64,000 nt of DNA. It comes from Verrucomicrobiota bacterium. GTDB lineage: Bacteria; Verrucomicrobiota; Verrucomicrobiia; Opitutales; Opitutaceae. The notes beneath the pieces are model-generated. The model saw only the letters and a list, made by a program, of their open reading frames with translations, made no database searches and was not told the DNA's origin. Positions 56,252-64,000 of this stretch are shown one piece after another. Numbering within the stretch: position 1 is the first letter of the stretch; each line of letters begins with the position of its first letter. Where the stretch lies: contig JAEWIY010000107.1 in NCBI GenBank assembly GCA_023386835.1, positions 1 to 64,000 on the forward strand, given 5' to 3'. The position numbers were made by a program, and so were the translations under genes.

Positions 56252-56797
56252 TTAGACGCTGCTCAGTTCGCGGGCGGCGGCGTCGGTGTAACGCGCGCGC
56301 TCATCGGACGAGAGCTCCTTGCTGAGGACCTTCTGCGTCGTGGCGACAACCAGGCGGGCGATCTCAGTGCGGGCTTCGGCGAGCATCTTGCGGTGCTCGA
56401 GTTCGATGGCCTGCTGACCCTTGGCGATCATCTCGGCGGCTTTGTCCGTCGCTTCCTTTGTCTGGCGATCGAGGAAGGTTTTGGCGGACTGGCGGGCCTC
56501 GTCGATGATCCGGGTCGCTTCACCCTGGGCCTGTTTGATGATGGCGGCACTTTCGGCCTGCGCGGCCGCCAGTTTGGCCTTCATTTCTTCCGCGTGATGC
56601 AGCCCTTGCTGGATCTGGCGGTTGCGCTCATCCACGGTCGCCAAGACCGGTTTGAAGAAGAAGCGGTAAAGGACGAAGGCGAGGACGGCGAAGCTGATGA
56701 CCTGCATGAGCAGGTACTTGCCTTCGATTCCGAACTGGGACTGCAGCGCGTGCAGTTTGTCGGAGCCTTCAGCCGCGGCCAGGAGCAGGTTCATCAT
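56252..56797 (-). CDS. atpF: ATP synthase b subunit
   Basis: Peripheral stalk of Fo, 181 residues. One N-terminal membrane helix (LLMQVISFAVLAFVLYRFFFKPVLATVDERNRQIQQGLHHAEE) and a long charged helix (KLAAAQAESAAIIKQAQGEATRIIDEARQSAKTFL), a dimeric coiled coil. Starts 65 bases after the atpE stop, with a hairpin in the gap. Confidence 0.97.
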   Translation of the reverse strand: MMNLLLAAAEGSDKLHALQSQFGIEGKYLLMQVISFAVLAFVLYRFFFKPVLATVDERNRQIQQGLHHAEEMKAKLAAAQAESAAIIKQAQGEATRIIDEARQSAKTFLDRQTKEATDKAAEMIAKGQQAIELEHRKMLAEARTEIARLVVATTQKVLSKELSSDERARYTDAAARELSSV

Positions 56798-56822
56798 GGG
56801 TCGGTGAAAGAGGAAAACGGGC

Positions 56823-56847
56823 GGTGCGCTTCGAGGGGAAGCGCACC
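56823..56847 (-). other. Perfect 10-bp stem-loop between atpE and atpF
   Basis: Inverted repeat GGTGCGCTTC/GAAGCGCACC with a 5-base loop, 15 bases after the atpE stop. On the coding strand it is followed by GCCCGTTTTCC, a weak T-run. It could act as a leaky terminator or as a 3' block protecting atpE mRNA. Confidence 0.65.
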
Positions 56848-56862
56848 GGGATCGGAATCAGC

Positions 56863-57078
56863 TTAAGCGAGGAAGATCACGTAGAACGCGACGGCTTCGG
56901 CGAGCGCCATGCCCAGAATGGACTGGACGAGGATCTTGCCGGACGCGCCGGGATTACGGCCGACCGCTTCGACGGCCTTCGTGCCGATCAGGCCTACGCC
57001 GATGGCGGCGGCGCCGGCGCCAATGGCGATATGCAGGTTGCCGGCGACGCCGGTCGCTTGAGCGATGATGTCAGTCAT
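56863..57078 (-). CDS. atpE: ATP synthase c subunit
   Basis: Ring subunit of Fo, 71 residues from the ATG at 57078; the frame opens upstream to 57117 but that extension is not family-like. Two membrane helices around the RNP loop (AVGRNPGASGKIL), Gly-rich helix 1 (IGAGAAAIGVGLIG) and the ion-binding Glu at residue 61 in GMALAEAVAFY. The absence of the Na+-type Ser/Thr next to Glu suggests proton coupling. Confidence 0.97.
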   Translation of the reverse strand: MTDIIAQATGVAGNLHIAIGAGAAAIGVGLIGTKAVEAVGRNPGASGKILVQSILGMALAEAVAFYVIFLA

Positions 57079-57103
57079 GGTGGTGGATACGTTGGTTGGA
57101 GTC

Positions 57104-57139
57104 TCCGCCGTGCGCACGCTTTGGCACGCTCCCGGCGGA
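57104..57139 (-). other. Stem-loop between atpB and atpE
   Basis: 7-bp inverted repeat TCCGCCG ... CGGCGGA with an inner GTGC/GCAC pairing, in the gap just after atpB and before the atpE start. May be a translation or processing element. Confidence 0.5.
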
Positions 57140-57146
57140 AAAGGGT

Positions 57147-58046
57147 TTAGTGGCCGGGGGTCGCGGCGGCCGGAGAGCCGTGGCCGTGATCATCGGCGCC
57201 TTCATGCGCGTGATCATGATCGTCGCCGTGGTTGCAGATCAGGCCGATGTACACGCTGACCAGCAGCATGAATACGAGCGCCTGCACGAGGCCGATGAGC
57301 AGCTCAAGGAAGTAGAAGGGAAATACGAACGCCGTGCCGTGGAGCAGGTTCTCACCACCAAAGACGTTGCCGAAAAGTCGGAACGACAGGGAAACCGGAC
57401 GGATGGCGATCGAGATCACCTCGATCAAACCGACCGCGAGGAAGATCAGTGTGAGGAAATAATAGATGACAGCCGGGACTTCCCGACGGTCGGCCTTGTT
57501 GCCGAACAGATCGTGCAGGATCAGTTTCGGGCCGGCGTAGCGCAAAATCAGATACAGCCAGCCGGCCATGGCCACGACGGCCAGTGCGATCGTGCCGTTC
57601 ATGTCCGCCGTAAACGGACGGATGAAAGGCTCAAAGATGTGTTCACCGTTCGGCCCGTGCCGTTCGAGACCCACCGTGCCGACGCCCGGCAGGAGCCCGG
57701 ACCAGTTGTTGATTAGAATAAAGACGAACAGCGTCAGCAGAAGTGGAAGTGCGGCGGGAGCGGTGCGCTTTCCGACGATCGGTTCCACCAAGCCGCGAAT
57801 GCCTTCCATCAGACCTTCGATCATCGCCTGGCCGCGGGACGGAACCAGCTTCGGGCGCGCACCGATTGCCAGCCGGACCGCCACGATCAAGAGAAGGGCG
57901 ACGATCCACGTGGTGATGATACTGTTGGTCACCGGAAGACCGAAGATCTCGAATCGCGTGGCGCTCGCAGCGCCCGCCGCATGCACCGGGAGGCCCGAAG
58001 CGAGAAACAGCGGGGAGAAGACGAAGAGTTTGGAAGCCCGGAACAT
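57147..58046 (-). CDS. atpB: ATP synthase a subunit
   Basis: Proton-channel subunit of Fo, 299 residues from the ATG at 58046 (MFRASKLFVFSPLFLASGLPVHA, a likely signal-like first helix; the frame opens earlier). The conserved helix with the essential Arg is seen in ISIAIRPVSLSFRLFGNVFGGENLL, and FVFILINNWSGLLPG is an upstream conserved helix. The last about 25 residues are rich in His and Asp (NHGDDHDHAHEGADDHGHG), a tail not found in E. coli. First gene of atpBEFHAGDC; atpI is not seen. Confidence 0.96.
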   Translation of the reverse strand: MFRASKLFVFSPLFLASGLPVHAAGAASATRFEIFGLPVTNSIITTWIVALLLIVAVRLAIGARPKLVPSRGQAMIEGLMEGIRGLVEPIVGKRTAPAALPLLLTLFVFILINNWSGLLPGVGTVGLERHGPNGEHIFEPFIRPFTADMNGTIALAVVAMAGWLYLILRYAGPKLILHDLFGNKADRREVPAVIYYFLTLIFLAVGLIEVISIAIRPVSLSFRLFGNVFGGENLLHGTAFVFPFYFLELLIGLVQALVFMLLVSVYIGLICNHGDDHDHAHEGADDHGHGSPAAATPGH

Positions 58047-58185
58047 GGACGCGCGCGACGAATGTGAGGGTTTGAACGGGTTGTCGTAGGGGACGCTATG
58101 TAAGCCCGTCAACCTTCGAAACCAGCTGTGTTGTCGCAGCTCGATTGTCATTAGCCCCGGCCCGGCTTTCCGACGTGGTGGCTTA

Positions 58186-58201
58186 TGTTCCACGGGAAAC
58201 T
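58186..58201. other. Degenerate parS-like sequence
   Basis: TGTTCCACGGGAAAC resembles the ParB site consensus TGTTNCACGTGAAACA at 14 of 16 positions, with one arm broken. It lies just past the trmB stop in the region before atpB. A perfect copy occurs at 62147-62164, so this could be a weak second site or chance. Confidence 0.25.
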
Positions 58202-58218
58202 CCCCGGGTTTGGGAACC

Positions 58219-58806
58219 TCATCGCCGGGTGGCGACGAGGGATTGGTAGCCTTCGGCGCGGGCTTGGAAGACGGTCGTTTCCTCGAAGGGCCAGCGATCG
58301 AGCGGGGCCAGTACCCAGGCGGGATGTTCCTGTACGGCGGCGGCGCCGGCCGCAAAATAGGGACCGTAGTCGGTACGGAAACAGAGCCGGGTGCCAGGGG
58401 CGCAGCGTTCGGCGAGGGCTGTCAGGAAGGGTTCCTGCATCAAACGATGCTTCCAATGGCGCCGTTTCGGCCAGGGATCCGGGAACAGGACAAAGACATG
58501 CCGGGTGATGCGAAGCGATTCCGGCCAGGCGCTGAGCACCTCCATCGCGTCGCCTTTCAGCCAAGTGATATTAGTGAGGCCGGCCCGGGCGCTCTTGCGG
58601 GCGGCGCGTTCCAAGCGCTCCCGGAGGAGGTCCACCGCGATGCAGTGTTCGTTCCGGTGTGCGGCCGCGTAGGCGGTCAAGAAATGGCCGTGGCCACAGC
58701 CGATCTCCAGCGAGAGTGCGCCTCCGGTGGTGGGCACGACCGCCAAGGCAGCGCGCAGGTCGTTCACGCGACGTTCACGGAGGGTTTCGGCTTGCTCGAT
58801 CGGCAC
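58219..58806 (-). CDS. trmB: tRNA (guanine-N7)-methyltransferase
   Basis: Methylates G46 of tRNA with SAM. 195 residues from a GTG at 58806. SAM motif LEIGCGHGHFLTAYA and the family signature LFPDPWPKRRHWKHRLMQEPFL with the Thr/Asp of FRTDYGPYF. Transcribed toward the ATP synthase operon; no obvious terminator between. Confidence 0.96.
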   Translation of the reverse strand: MPIEQAETLRERRVNDLRAALAVVPTTGGALSLEIGCGHGHFLTAYAAAHRNEHCIAVDLLRERLERAARKSARAGLTNITWLKGDAMEVLSAWPESLRITRHVFVLFPDPWPKRRHWKHRLMQEPFLTALAERCAPGTRLCFRTDYGPYFAAGAAAVQEHPAWVLAPLDRWPFEETTVFQARAEGYQSLVATRR

Positions 58807-58901
58807 GCCATCGCGCTAGCCGGACTTCGCCAGGCGGCGCAATCTCTTCTGTGAAGCTCAAGATCCGCCGAACCCAGCGGTGGGAAAATTGGTGGAGGCG
58901 T

Positions 58902-60176
58902 TTAGCGCTCCAGGGGCGGCACGGGCAGGGCGACGCCGAAGGTCGTTCCCTCCCCCACCCGGCTCTGCGCCCAAACGCGGCCGCCGTGGAGTTGAACGAT
59001 GTGTTTTACGATGCTTAGTCCGAGACCCGTTCCGCCCTTGTCGCGCGAACGACCCTTGTCGATGCGGTAGAAGCGCTCAAACACCCGACCGAGATCCTGC
59101 TCCGGGATGCCGGGACCATTGTCCCGCACGGTGGCGTGGACTTCCCCACCCTGCCGTGTGGCGCTGATGTGGATAAACGAACCGGCCGGCGTGTACTTCA
59201 GCGCATTATCCAAAAGGTTTTCAAAAACCTGGGTGATCCGCAGCGGATCGAGGCGCAATTGGGGGAGCCGGTCGGGTACCTCCAAGGTTAGCCGGTGCTG
59301 CGTCGCCGTCGGCCGCGCCGAGTAGTCATTGAACACGGTGCGCAGCAGCTCGCCCAAGTCGGCCCGCTCGGGGCGGAGCTCCGGATTGCCCGATTCGAGG
59401 CGGGAGAGGAGCAGCAAGTCATTGAGCAAGGAGGTCAGCCGTTCGGTATGACGCTGGGCCGTACGCAGAAAACGGTCGCGGTCGGTCTCCGACATCGTGA
59501 GTTGCTCATCCACGAGCGTCTCGAGATTGCCCCGAATGACACTCAGCGGTGTCCGAAGTTCGTGGGAGACGTTGGCTACGAATTCCTTACGCATGCGTTC
59601 GAGCCGTTTGTGCTGCGTCACGTCGTGCAGAACGAACAGGACCAAGGGCGCTGTCTCCGCTGGTGTGGGGGCGAGCGTTGTCCCGGTGATCTCGACCCAG
59701 CGGGCGCCTGAGTCGTGTTGAACTTCAATATGCTCGCGCGGCTCGGCCCGGCCGGCCCGGACATCCTCCAGATAAGCCAGAAAGGTGGTGCCGGGCAGCA
59801 CCTGCTCAACGCGTTGGTGCAACGCCGGGCTGGAACGCGGGAAGATTGCGTGCAGTGCCCGGTTGGCGAGGACAATGCGATTCCCGGCATCCACCACCAA
59901 AACGGCCTCCTGAAGGCTGCCCAAGGTGGCTTCCAGCTGGCTGAGCTGCCCGGTGCGCTGTTGCCGCAATTGCTGCAGCTCCTCCAGCAGCTCGTTCAAG
60001 CCGGCGGAGAGATGATTCCATTCCGATGCGGCCTGCGGTCGGCCGGTTTCCGTCAGCAGCGGACGTCCCGCGGAAACGGCCTCGAGCAACTGCCGCCGGG
60101 CCGCCCGATCCTGCGTCAGGCGCCAGAGCGCCAGGCCAAGCGCCAGTGCCAGCAGGGCGGTTGTAAGTATCCACAT
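58902..60176 (-). CDS. phoR: PhoR-type sensor histidine kinase
   Basis: A 424-residue kinase with one N-terminal membrane helix (MWILTTALLALALGLALWRL), a coiled linker, a PAS domain (about 75-185, ALVVDAGNRIVLANRALHAIFP), the HisKA box FVANVSHELRTPLSVIRGNLE with the phospho-His, and HATPase motifs (LDNALKYTP, DNGPGIP, GGTGLGLSIVKHIV). The layout without periplasmic domain is that of PhoR, which controls phosphate starvation. Its gene lies 5 bases after the response regulator. No pst genes are adjacent, so the phosphate role is an inference from family. Confidence 0.85.
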   Translation of the reverse strand: MWILTTALLALALGLALWRLTQDRAARRQLLEAVSAGRPLLTETGRPQAASEWNHLSAGLNELLEELQQLRQQRTGQLSQLEATLGSLQEAVLVVDAGNRIVLANRALHAIFPRSSPALHQRVEQVLPGTTFLAYLEDVRAGRAEPREHIEVQHDSGARWVEITGTTLAPTPAETAPLVLFVLHDVTQHKRLERMRKEFVANVSHELRTPLSVIRGNLETLVDEQLTMSETDRDRFLRTAQRHTERLTSLLNDLLLLSRLESGNPELRPERADLGELLRTVFNDYSARPTATQHRLTLEVPDRLPQLRLDPLRITQVFENLLDNALKYTPAGSFIHISATRQGGEVHATVRDNGPGIPEQDLGRVFERFYRIDKGRSRDKGGTGLGLSIVKHIVQLHGGRVWAQSRVGEGTTFGVALPVPPLER

Positions 60177-60181
60177 AACAG

Positions 60182-60919
60182 CTACGAATGCGGACGCACG
60201 GGCGCCGCCTCGCCGGCCCGGCGCTCCGCCAGCCGGTACCCCACTCCGCGGATCGTCTCGATCCAGTCGGCCTCGGCACCGAGTTTCTCCCGCAGCCGCC
60301 GGACGTGGGTGTCGACCGTCCGGGTTTCAATCTCCGTTTCGTAGTTCCAGACGTTGAGCAGGAGGTGCTCGCGCGTCTGGACGCGCCCGCGTCGTTCGAG
60401 GAGCAGACGCAGGAGTTTGAATTCGGTGGCGGTGAGGTCGACGGAGCCGCCCTGCACCCGCACCTCGTGGCGGTCGATATCCAGCTCGATGCTGCCGGCT
60501 CTGAGCACCCGCGGCGTGGCCGCGTCCCCCACCCCGTCGGCCCGCCGCAGGATTCCCTGGATGCGCAGGCCCAGTTCGCGCACGGAAAACGGCTTCACGA
60601 CGTAGTCGTCCGCGCCTGTCTCCAAACCTTGGATACGATCGGACTCCTCGGCCCGCGCGGTGAGAAAGATCACCGGGATGCGGGCCAGAGCCGGATCAGC
60701 CCGCAGCAGTCGGCAGATCTGGAACCCGTTCAGGTCCGGCATCATCACGTCGAGGACAACCAGATCGGGACGGAACGCCCGGGCGGCGGCGAGGCTCCCG
60801 GTGGGATCGTTCACCGTCTGGACCTCCAAGCCCCGACTGCGCAGGTGGTAACTCACGAGCTCGGTCACATCGATCTCGTCGTCCACCACCAGTACCCGTT
60901 TGGGTCGGCTCTCGCTCAT
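60182..60919 (-). CDS. phoB: PhoB-type response regulator (OmpR family)
   Basis: A 245-residue regulator: receiver domain (VLVVDDEIDV, phospho-acceptor Asp in DLVVLDVMMPDLNGF, and KPFSVRELGLRI with the conserved Lys) and a C-terminal winged-helix DNA-binding domain (LTATEFKLLRLLLERRGRVQTREHLLLNVWNYETEIETRTVDTHVRRLREKLG). Co-transcribed with the kinase downstream. Which genes it controls cannot be seen here. Confidence 0.88.
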   Translation of the reverse strand: MSESRPKRVLVVDDEIDVTELVSYHLRSRGLEVQTVNDPTGSLAAARAFRPDLVVLDVMMPDLNGFQICRLLRADPALARIPVIFLTARAEESDRIQGLETGADDYVVKPFSVRELGLRIQGILRRADGVGDAATPRVLRAGSIELDIDRHEVRVQGGSVDLTATEFKLLRLLLERRGRVQTREHLLLNVWNYETEIETRTVDTHVRRLREKLGAEADWIETIRGVGYRLAERRAGEAAPVRPHS

Positions 60920-60994
60920 ACGCCCAGTGTATGCGCGCGGCTGCTCGGGCCGAGTCGAATCCTGCCACGTTTCACAAATGTTACAATTCGGAGC

Positions 60995-62872
60995 TTAGGC
61001 TTGGCGGCGGTCGGCGGCCAGTTTCACCAGCAAGATGCTGATGTCCGCTGGATTGACGCCACTGATCCGACTCGCCTGCCCGAGGCTGAAAGGTCGTGCC
61101 TCGTGGAGTTTAAGGGCGCTCTCCCGGCGGAGACCCCGAATAGCCATGTAATCCAGATCTGGTGGAATTTTGACCTTCTCGATTTCGGATAGCTTCTCGA
61201 TCTGCCGCTGCTCGCGCTCCAGATAGCCCCGATAGGCGACCCGATACCAAATTTCGGTTCGAATCTCCGCAGAAAGAGCGGAATAGTCCGCCGGCAGATG
61301 CGGAGGCGGGTTGCCGGTCGACATCGCCTGCCGGATGCGATCCCCCCAAGTCCCCTGCCCTCCACCCGGACGTTCGTTCTCCAAGCGCTGGACCCAAGTG
61401 TCCACCTCGGCGGCTTTGTTGGCGATGCGCGCCAGCCGGGAGGCGGACACAAGGCCGTGCTGAGACGCATGGTGCTGCAGCCGTAGCTCGGCGCTGCCGT
61501 GATTGAACAACAGGCGGTATTCGGCGCGGCTGGTGAACATACGATACGGCTCCCGCGTGCCTTTGGTCACCAGATCATCGATCAGCACGCCAAGATAGCC
61601 TTCGTGGCGGCCGATGATCAGCGGTGCGGAGCCCCGGACCTTGTTTGCTGCGTTGACGCCAGCCACCAGTCCTTGGGCCGCGGCCTCTTCGTAGCCCGAG
61701 GTGCCATTGATTTGGCCGGCGAAGAACAGGTTCTCGACGCGTTTGGACTCCAAGGACGGCAGGAGCTGCGTGGGTGGCGCGAAATCGTACTCTACGGCGT
61801 AGGCCGGGCGCAGCAGCTCCGCACGCTCCAGGCCCGGCACGCTCCGGACCATGGCGAGTTGAACCTCGAACGGCAGTGAAGTGGAGAGCCCGTTGACGTA
61901 GTATTCGTTGGTGGATCGTCCTTCGGGCTCGAGGAAGAGCAGATGACGCGGTTTGTCCGCGAACCGGACGAACTTGTCTTCAATGCTTGGGCAGTAGCGC
62001 GGTCCCACACCTTCAATTTCGCCCGAGTACATGGCTGACCGATGAAGGTTGTCCCGAACCAGGCGGGCGGTTTCTTCGGTCGTATAAGTCATCCAGCAGG
62101 ACACCTGATTGGTGCCGGGTGCCCAGCCCAGGCGGGATTCGCCGGTTTGTTCCACGTGGAACAATGGCTCCGGATCGCGGGTATCGTGGAACGCGAACAA
62201 GGTGGGCTCCGCGTCGCCGCGTTGTTCCTCCATCTTGGAGAAGTCCAGCGATCGTCCCAGCAGCCGAGGTGGCGTGCCGGTTTTGAGCCGCTTCAGTTCA
62301 ATCCCGGCCGCTTCCAGGCTCCCGGAGAGTGTACGCGCGCTGAAATCGCCCAAGCGGCCACCTTCCTGCTTGTTGGCGCCAATGTGCATCAACCCACGCA
62401 GGAAGGTCCCCGTCGTCACGACCACCGTTTGGCCCCGAAAATCGAGATCCAAGCTAGTCTGCACGCCCACCACGCGGTTTCTCTCGACCAGGAGCCCCGT
62501 CACGGTGGCTTGGAACAGACGAAGATTGGGTTGCAGCTCCAGCGTGTGCTTGAGCCGGAATTGATAGGCCTTCTTGTCGCACTGCGCCCGCGGCGACTGC
62601 ACTGCGGGGCCCTTTGATTCGTTCAGCAGGCGGAACTGGATGGCAGTGACGTCCGTATTGATCGCCATTTCACCCCCGAGCGCATCGATTTCGCGCACCA
62701 TGTGGCCTTTGGCTTGGCCACCGATAGCCGGGTTGCAGCTCATCTGGGCCACGGTATCAATATTGCCGGTGAGGAGCAGGGTGGAGGCGCCCATCCGGGC
62801 CGCGGCCAGCGCGGCTTCGCAGCCGGCGTGTCCGGCCCCACAGACGATGACATCAAAAACGAGGGATTGCAT
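60995..62872 (-). CDS. mnmG: tRNA uridine-5-carboxymethylaminomethyl enzyme MnmG (GidA)
   Basis: FAD protein that works with MnmE to install cmnm5 at U34 of tRNAs. 625 residues. FAD motif VIVCGAGHAGCEAALAAARMG, NPAIGGQAKGHMVREIDALGG and the C-terminal helical part (YSALSAEIRTEIWYRVAYRGYLEREQRQI) are typical. Its ATG overlaps the mnmE stop (TAATG), so it is coupled to mnmE. Codons around 62147-62164 (amino acids LFHVEQ) form a perfect parS palindrome. Confidence 0.98.
   Translation of the reverse strand: MQSLVFDVIVCGAGHAGCEAALAAARMGASTLLLTGNIDTVAQMSCNPAIGGQAKGHMVREIDALGGEMAINTDVTAIQFRLLNESKGPAVQSPRAQCDKKAYQFRLKHTLELQPNLRLFQATVTGLLVERNRVVGVQTSLDLDFRGQTVVVTTGTFLRGLMHIGANKQEGGRLGDFSARTLSGSLEAAGIELKRLKTGTPPRLLGRSLDFSKMEEQRGDAEPTLFAFHDTRDPEPLFHVEQTGESRLGWAPGTNQVSCWMTYTTEETARLVRDNLHRSAMYSGEIEGVGPRYCPSIEDKFVRFADKPRHLLFLEPEGRSTNEYYVNGLSTSLPFEVQLAMVRSVPGLERAELLRPAYAVEYDFAPPTQLLPSLESKRVENLFFAGQINGTSGYEEAAAQGLVAGVNAANKVRGSAPLIIGRHEGYLGVLIDDLVTKGTREPYRMFTSRAEYRLLFNHGSAELRLQHHASQHGLVSASRLARIANKAAEVDTWVQRLENERPGGGQGTWGDRIRQAMSTGNPPPHLPADYSALSAEIRTEIWYRVAYRGYLEREQRQIEKLSEIEKVKIPPDLDYMAIRGLRRESALKLHEARPFSLGQASRISGVNPADISILLVKLAADRRQA
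62147..62164. other. Perfect parS-like palindrome inside mnmG
   Basis: TTGTTCCACGTGGAACAA is an 18-bp perfect palindrome; its core TGTTCCACGTGGAACA is the known form of the chromosomal ParB-binding site in many bacteria. parS sites cluster near the replication origin. parA and parB are not in the window. Confidence 0.8.
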
Positions 62873-64000
62873 TACTTGCCGATACAGAAGGTGGCGAAGA
62901 GCTGATCGAGCACCTCCTCGTGGTCAATGCGGCCAGCTATTTCACCAACGGCGTCCAGCGCCAGCCGCAGGTTGCTGGCCAGCAGCTCGGCGGGCGCGCC
63001 TTGCACCAACTGGGACTCCGCGAGTTCAAGCAACGTTCGCGCCCGAGCCAGCGCATCCGCGTGCCGCGCGTTGATGGCCAGAATCTCGTCTCCCAAGGCA
63101 GGATTGAGTCGCTCGGCGGCCTCGGTGATGCCACCAATCAGGTCATCCAATCCGGCTCCCGTGAGCGCCGAGGTTTGATAGTGGGGCAGGGCAGGGAAGG
63201 GAGACGCCGGATTGCGACCGGCTTTCACGGTGTCCCACTTGTTCAGGATCACCAGTGTGCGGTCGACCGGGAGCAGCTCCCGCACGGATGGTGACAGGGC
63301 AGGGGAGGGCGCGGTGACATCAAGGACCAGCAGCACCAAGTCGGCCTGCCGCAGCCGGTCAATCGTCCGCTCGATGCCCTGGCGCTCGATCTCTCCTGGT
63401 TTTGGATTCAGACCGGCGGTGTCGATCAACCTCAACCAGTGGCCTCCGACGCTCAGCGACTCCTCCAGATAGTCCCGCGTGGTGCCTGGCTCGGGGCTGA
63501 CCAACGCGCGTTCGTGACCCACTAAAGCGTTGAGCAGACTACTCTTGCCCACGTTCGGCTCTCCAAGAATAACCGTCCGCAAGCCGTGCCGGAGCACGTC
63601 TCCGTAACGTTGCGTGGCCAGCAGCCTCCCTGTGCGTTGCCAAGTGGCCCGAACGTCTTCGAGCAGCGCCGCCCGGTTTTCCGGGGGTAAGTCGTCGTCG
63701 GGGAAGTCAATGTAGGCCTCAACTTGGGCCAACGCGGCAATCAGCTGCTGGGAGACCTTTCCAAGTACCTCACCGAGAGCGCCTTGCAATTGAGTCTGGG
63801 CGGCGCGGAGGGCGGCGTCACTGCGGGCGTGAATCACATCCATCACCGCCTCCGCCTGTGTCAGGTCGAGGCGGCCGTTGAGAAACGCGCGGCGAGTAAA
63901 CTCGCCGGGTTCCGCCAGTCGGCACCCGCGGGAGATCAGATCACTTACCACGGCTTGGACAATCAGGGGATTTCCGTGGGTGGAGATCTCCAGCAGGTCT
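62872..64000 (-). CDS. mnmE: tRNA modification GTPase MnmE (5' end outside window)
   Basis: C-terminal about 375 residues of MnmE, which partners MnmG in U34 modification. The frame is open to the window edge: the visible N-terminal part (ISTHGNPLIVQAVVSDLISRG, AEPGEFTRRAFLNGRLDLTQAEAVMDVI) is the folate-binding domain end, then the G domain with GEPNVGKSSLLNAL, DTAGL and NKWD, and the C-terminal CIGK with the catalytic-type Cys. The first about 80 residues are missing by truncation at the window end. Confidence 0.97.
   Translation of the reverse strand, partial: DLLEISTHGNPLIVQAVVSDLISRGCRLAEPGEFTRRAFLNGRLDLTQAEAVMDVIHARSDAALRAAQTQLQGALGEVLGKVSQQLIAALAQVEAYIDFPDDDLPPENRAALLEDVRATWQRTGRLLATQRYGDVLRHGLRTVILGEPNVGKSSLLNALVGHERALVSPEPGTTRDYLEESLSVGGHWLRLIDTAGLNPKPGEIERQGIERTIDRLRQADLVLLVLDVTAPSPALSPSVRELLPVDRTLVILNKWDTVKAGRNPASPFPALPHYQTSALTGAGLDDLIGGITEAAERLNPALGDEILAINARHADALARARTLLELAESQLVQGAPAELLASNLRLALDAVGEIAGRIDHEEVLDQLFATFCIGK

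Overview
The window reads as high-GC, gene-dense chromosomal DNA of a Gram-negative bacterium, most likely Verrucomicrobiota in or near the Opitutaceae. This placement is an inference from gene content: an alpha2-type glycyl-tRNA synthetase, an adjacent olefin-pathway pair (oleC-oleD), a PPi-type PEP-carboxykinase-like protein of about 1,140 residues, a compact F1Fo ATP synthase operon, and dnaN away from dnaA. No tRNA, rRNA, CRISPR array, prophage or insertion sequence was recognised. Shine-Dalgarno motifs are present at some starts (oleD, rnd, the PAS/PP2C gene) and absent at others (dnaN, atpD, atpF, glyS).

Left part (1-14.4 kb): the end of a membrane protein gene; glyS; a flavodoxin-fold protein; a coupled set of CHASE2 adenylate cyclase, SH3-like protein and M48 metalloprotease; a DUF4202 protein; an Nramp-like transporter; a YkgJ-type cysteine-cluster protein; a small HTH protein flanked by two almost identical 21-bp palindromes; pdxH; an AspT/YidE antiporter; a type II NADH dehydrogenase carrying a C-terminal cyclic-nucleotide-binding-like domain; and a DUF2959 lipoprotein.

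Middle part (14.4-35 kb): a PAS/PP2C signalling phosphatase; a sugar ABC importer in which the binding protein is fused to one permease; ilvA; an orphan RelE-like protein; pssA; dnaN; several unrecognised envelope proteins; two RNA methyltransferases on opposite strands; and a minus-strand run of histone-deacetylase-like protein, RNase D, oleC and oleD joined by stop/start overlaps or short gaps.

Right part (35-64 kb): the PPi-PEPCK-like gene; two tandem exported amidohydrolases, one without the metal-binding HxH; a VOC protein and an FKBP isomerase; the ferrous iron operon feoA-feoA-feoB plus a 49-residue Cys-rich membrane protein; an AbgT transporter; a 1,436-residue DUF4011-like/SF1 helicase/Vsr-like protein; the ATP synthase operon atpBEFHAGDC with a terminator and several intercistronic stem-loops; trmB; a PhoB/PhoR-type pair; and mnmG-mnmE. 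A perfect palindrome matching the ParB-binding parS site lies inside mnmG, which together with mnmEG and dnaN suggests origin-proximal DNA.

Best candidates for a second look are the HTH gene with twin palindromes, the helicase-nuclease, the NADH dehydrogenase with a cyclic-nucleotide-binding-like tail lying near a cyclase, the PEPCK-like protein, the parS site and the hairpins around atpE.
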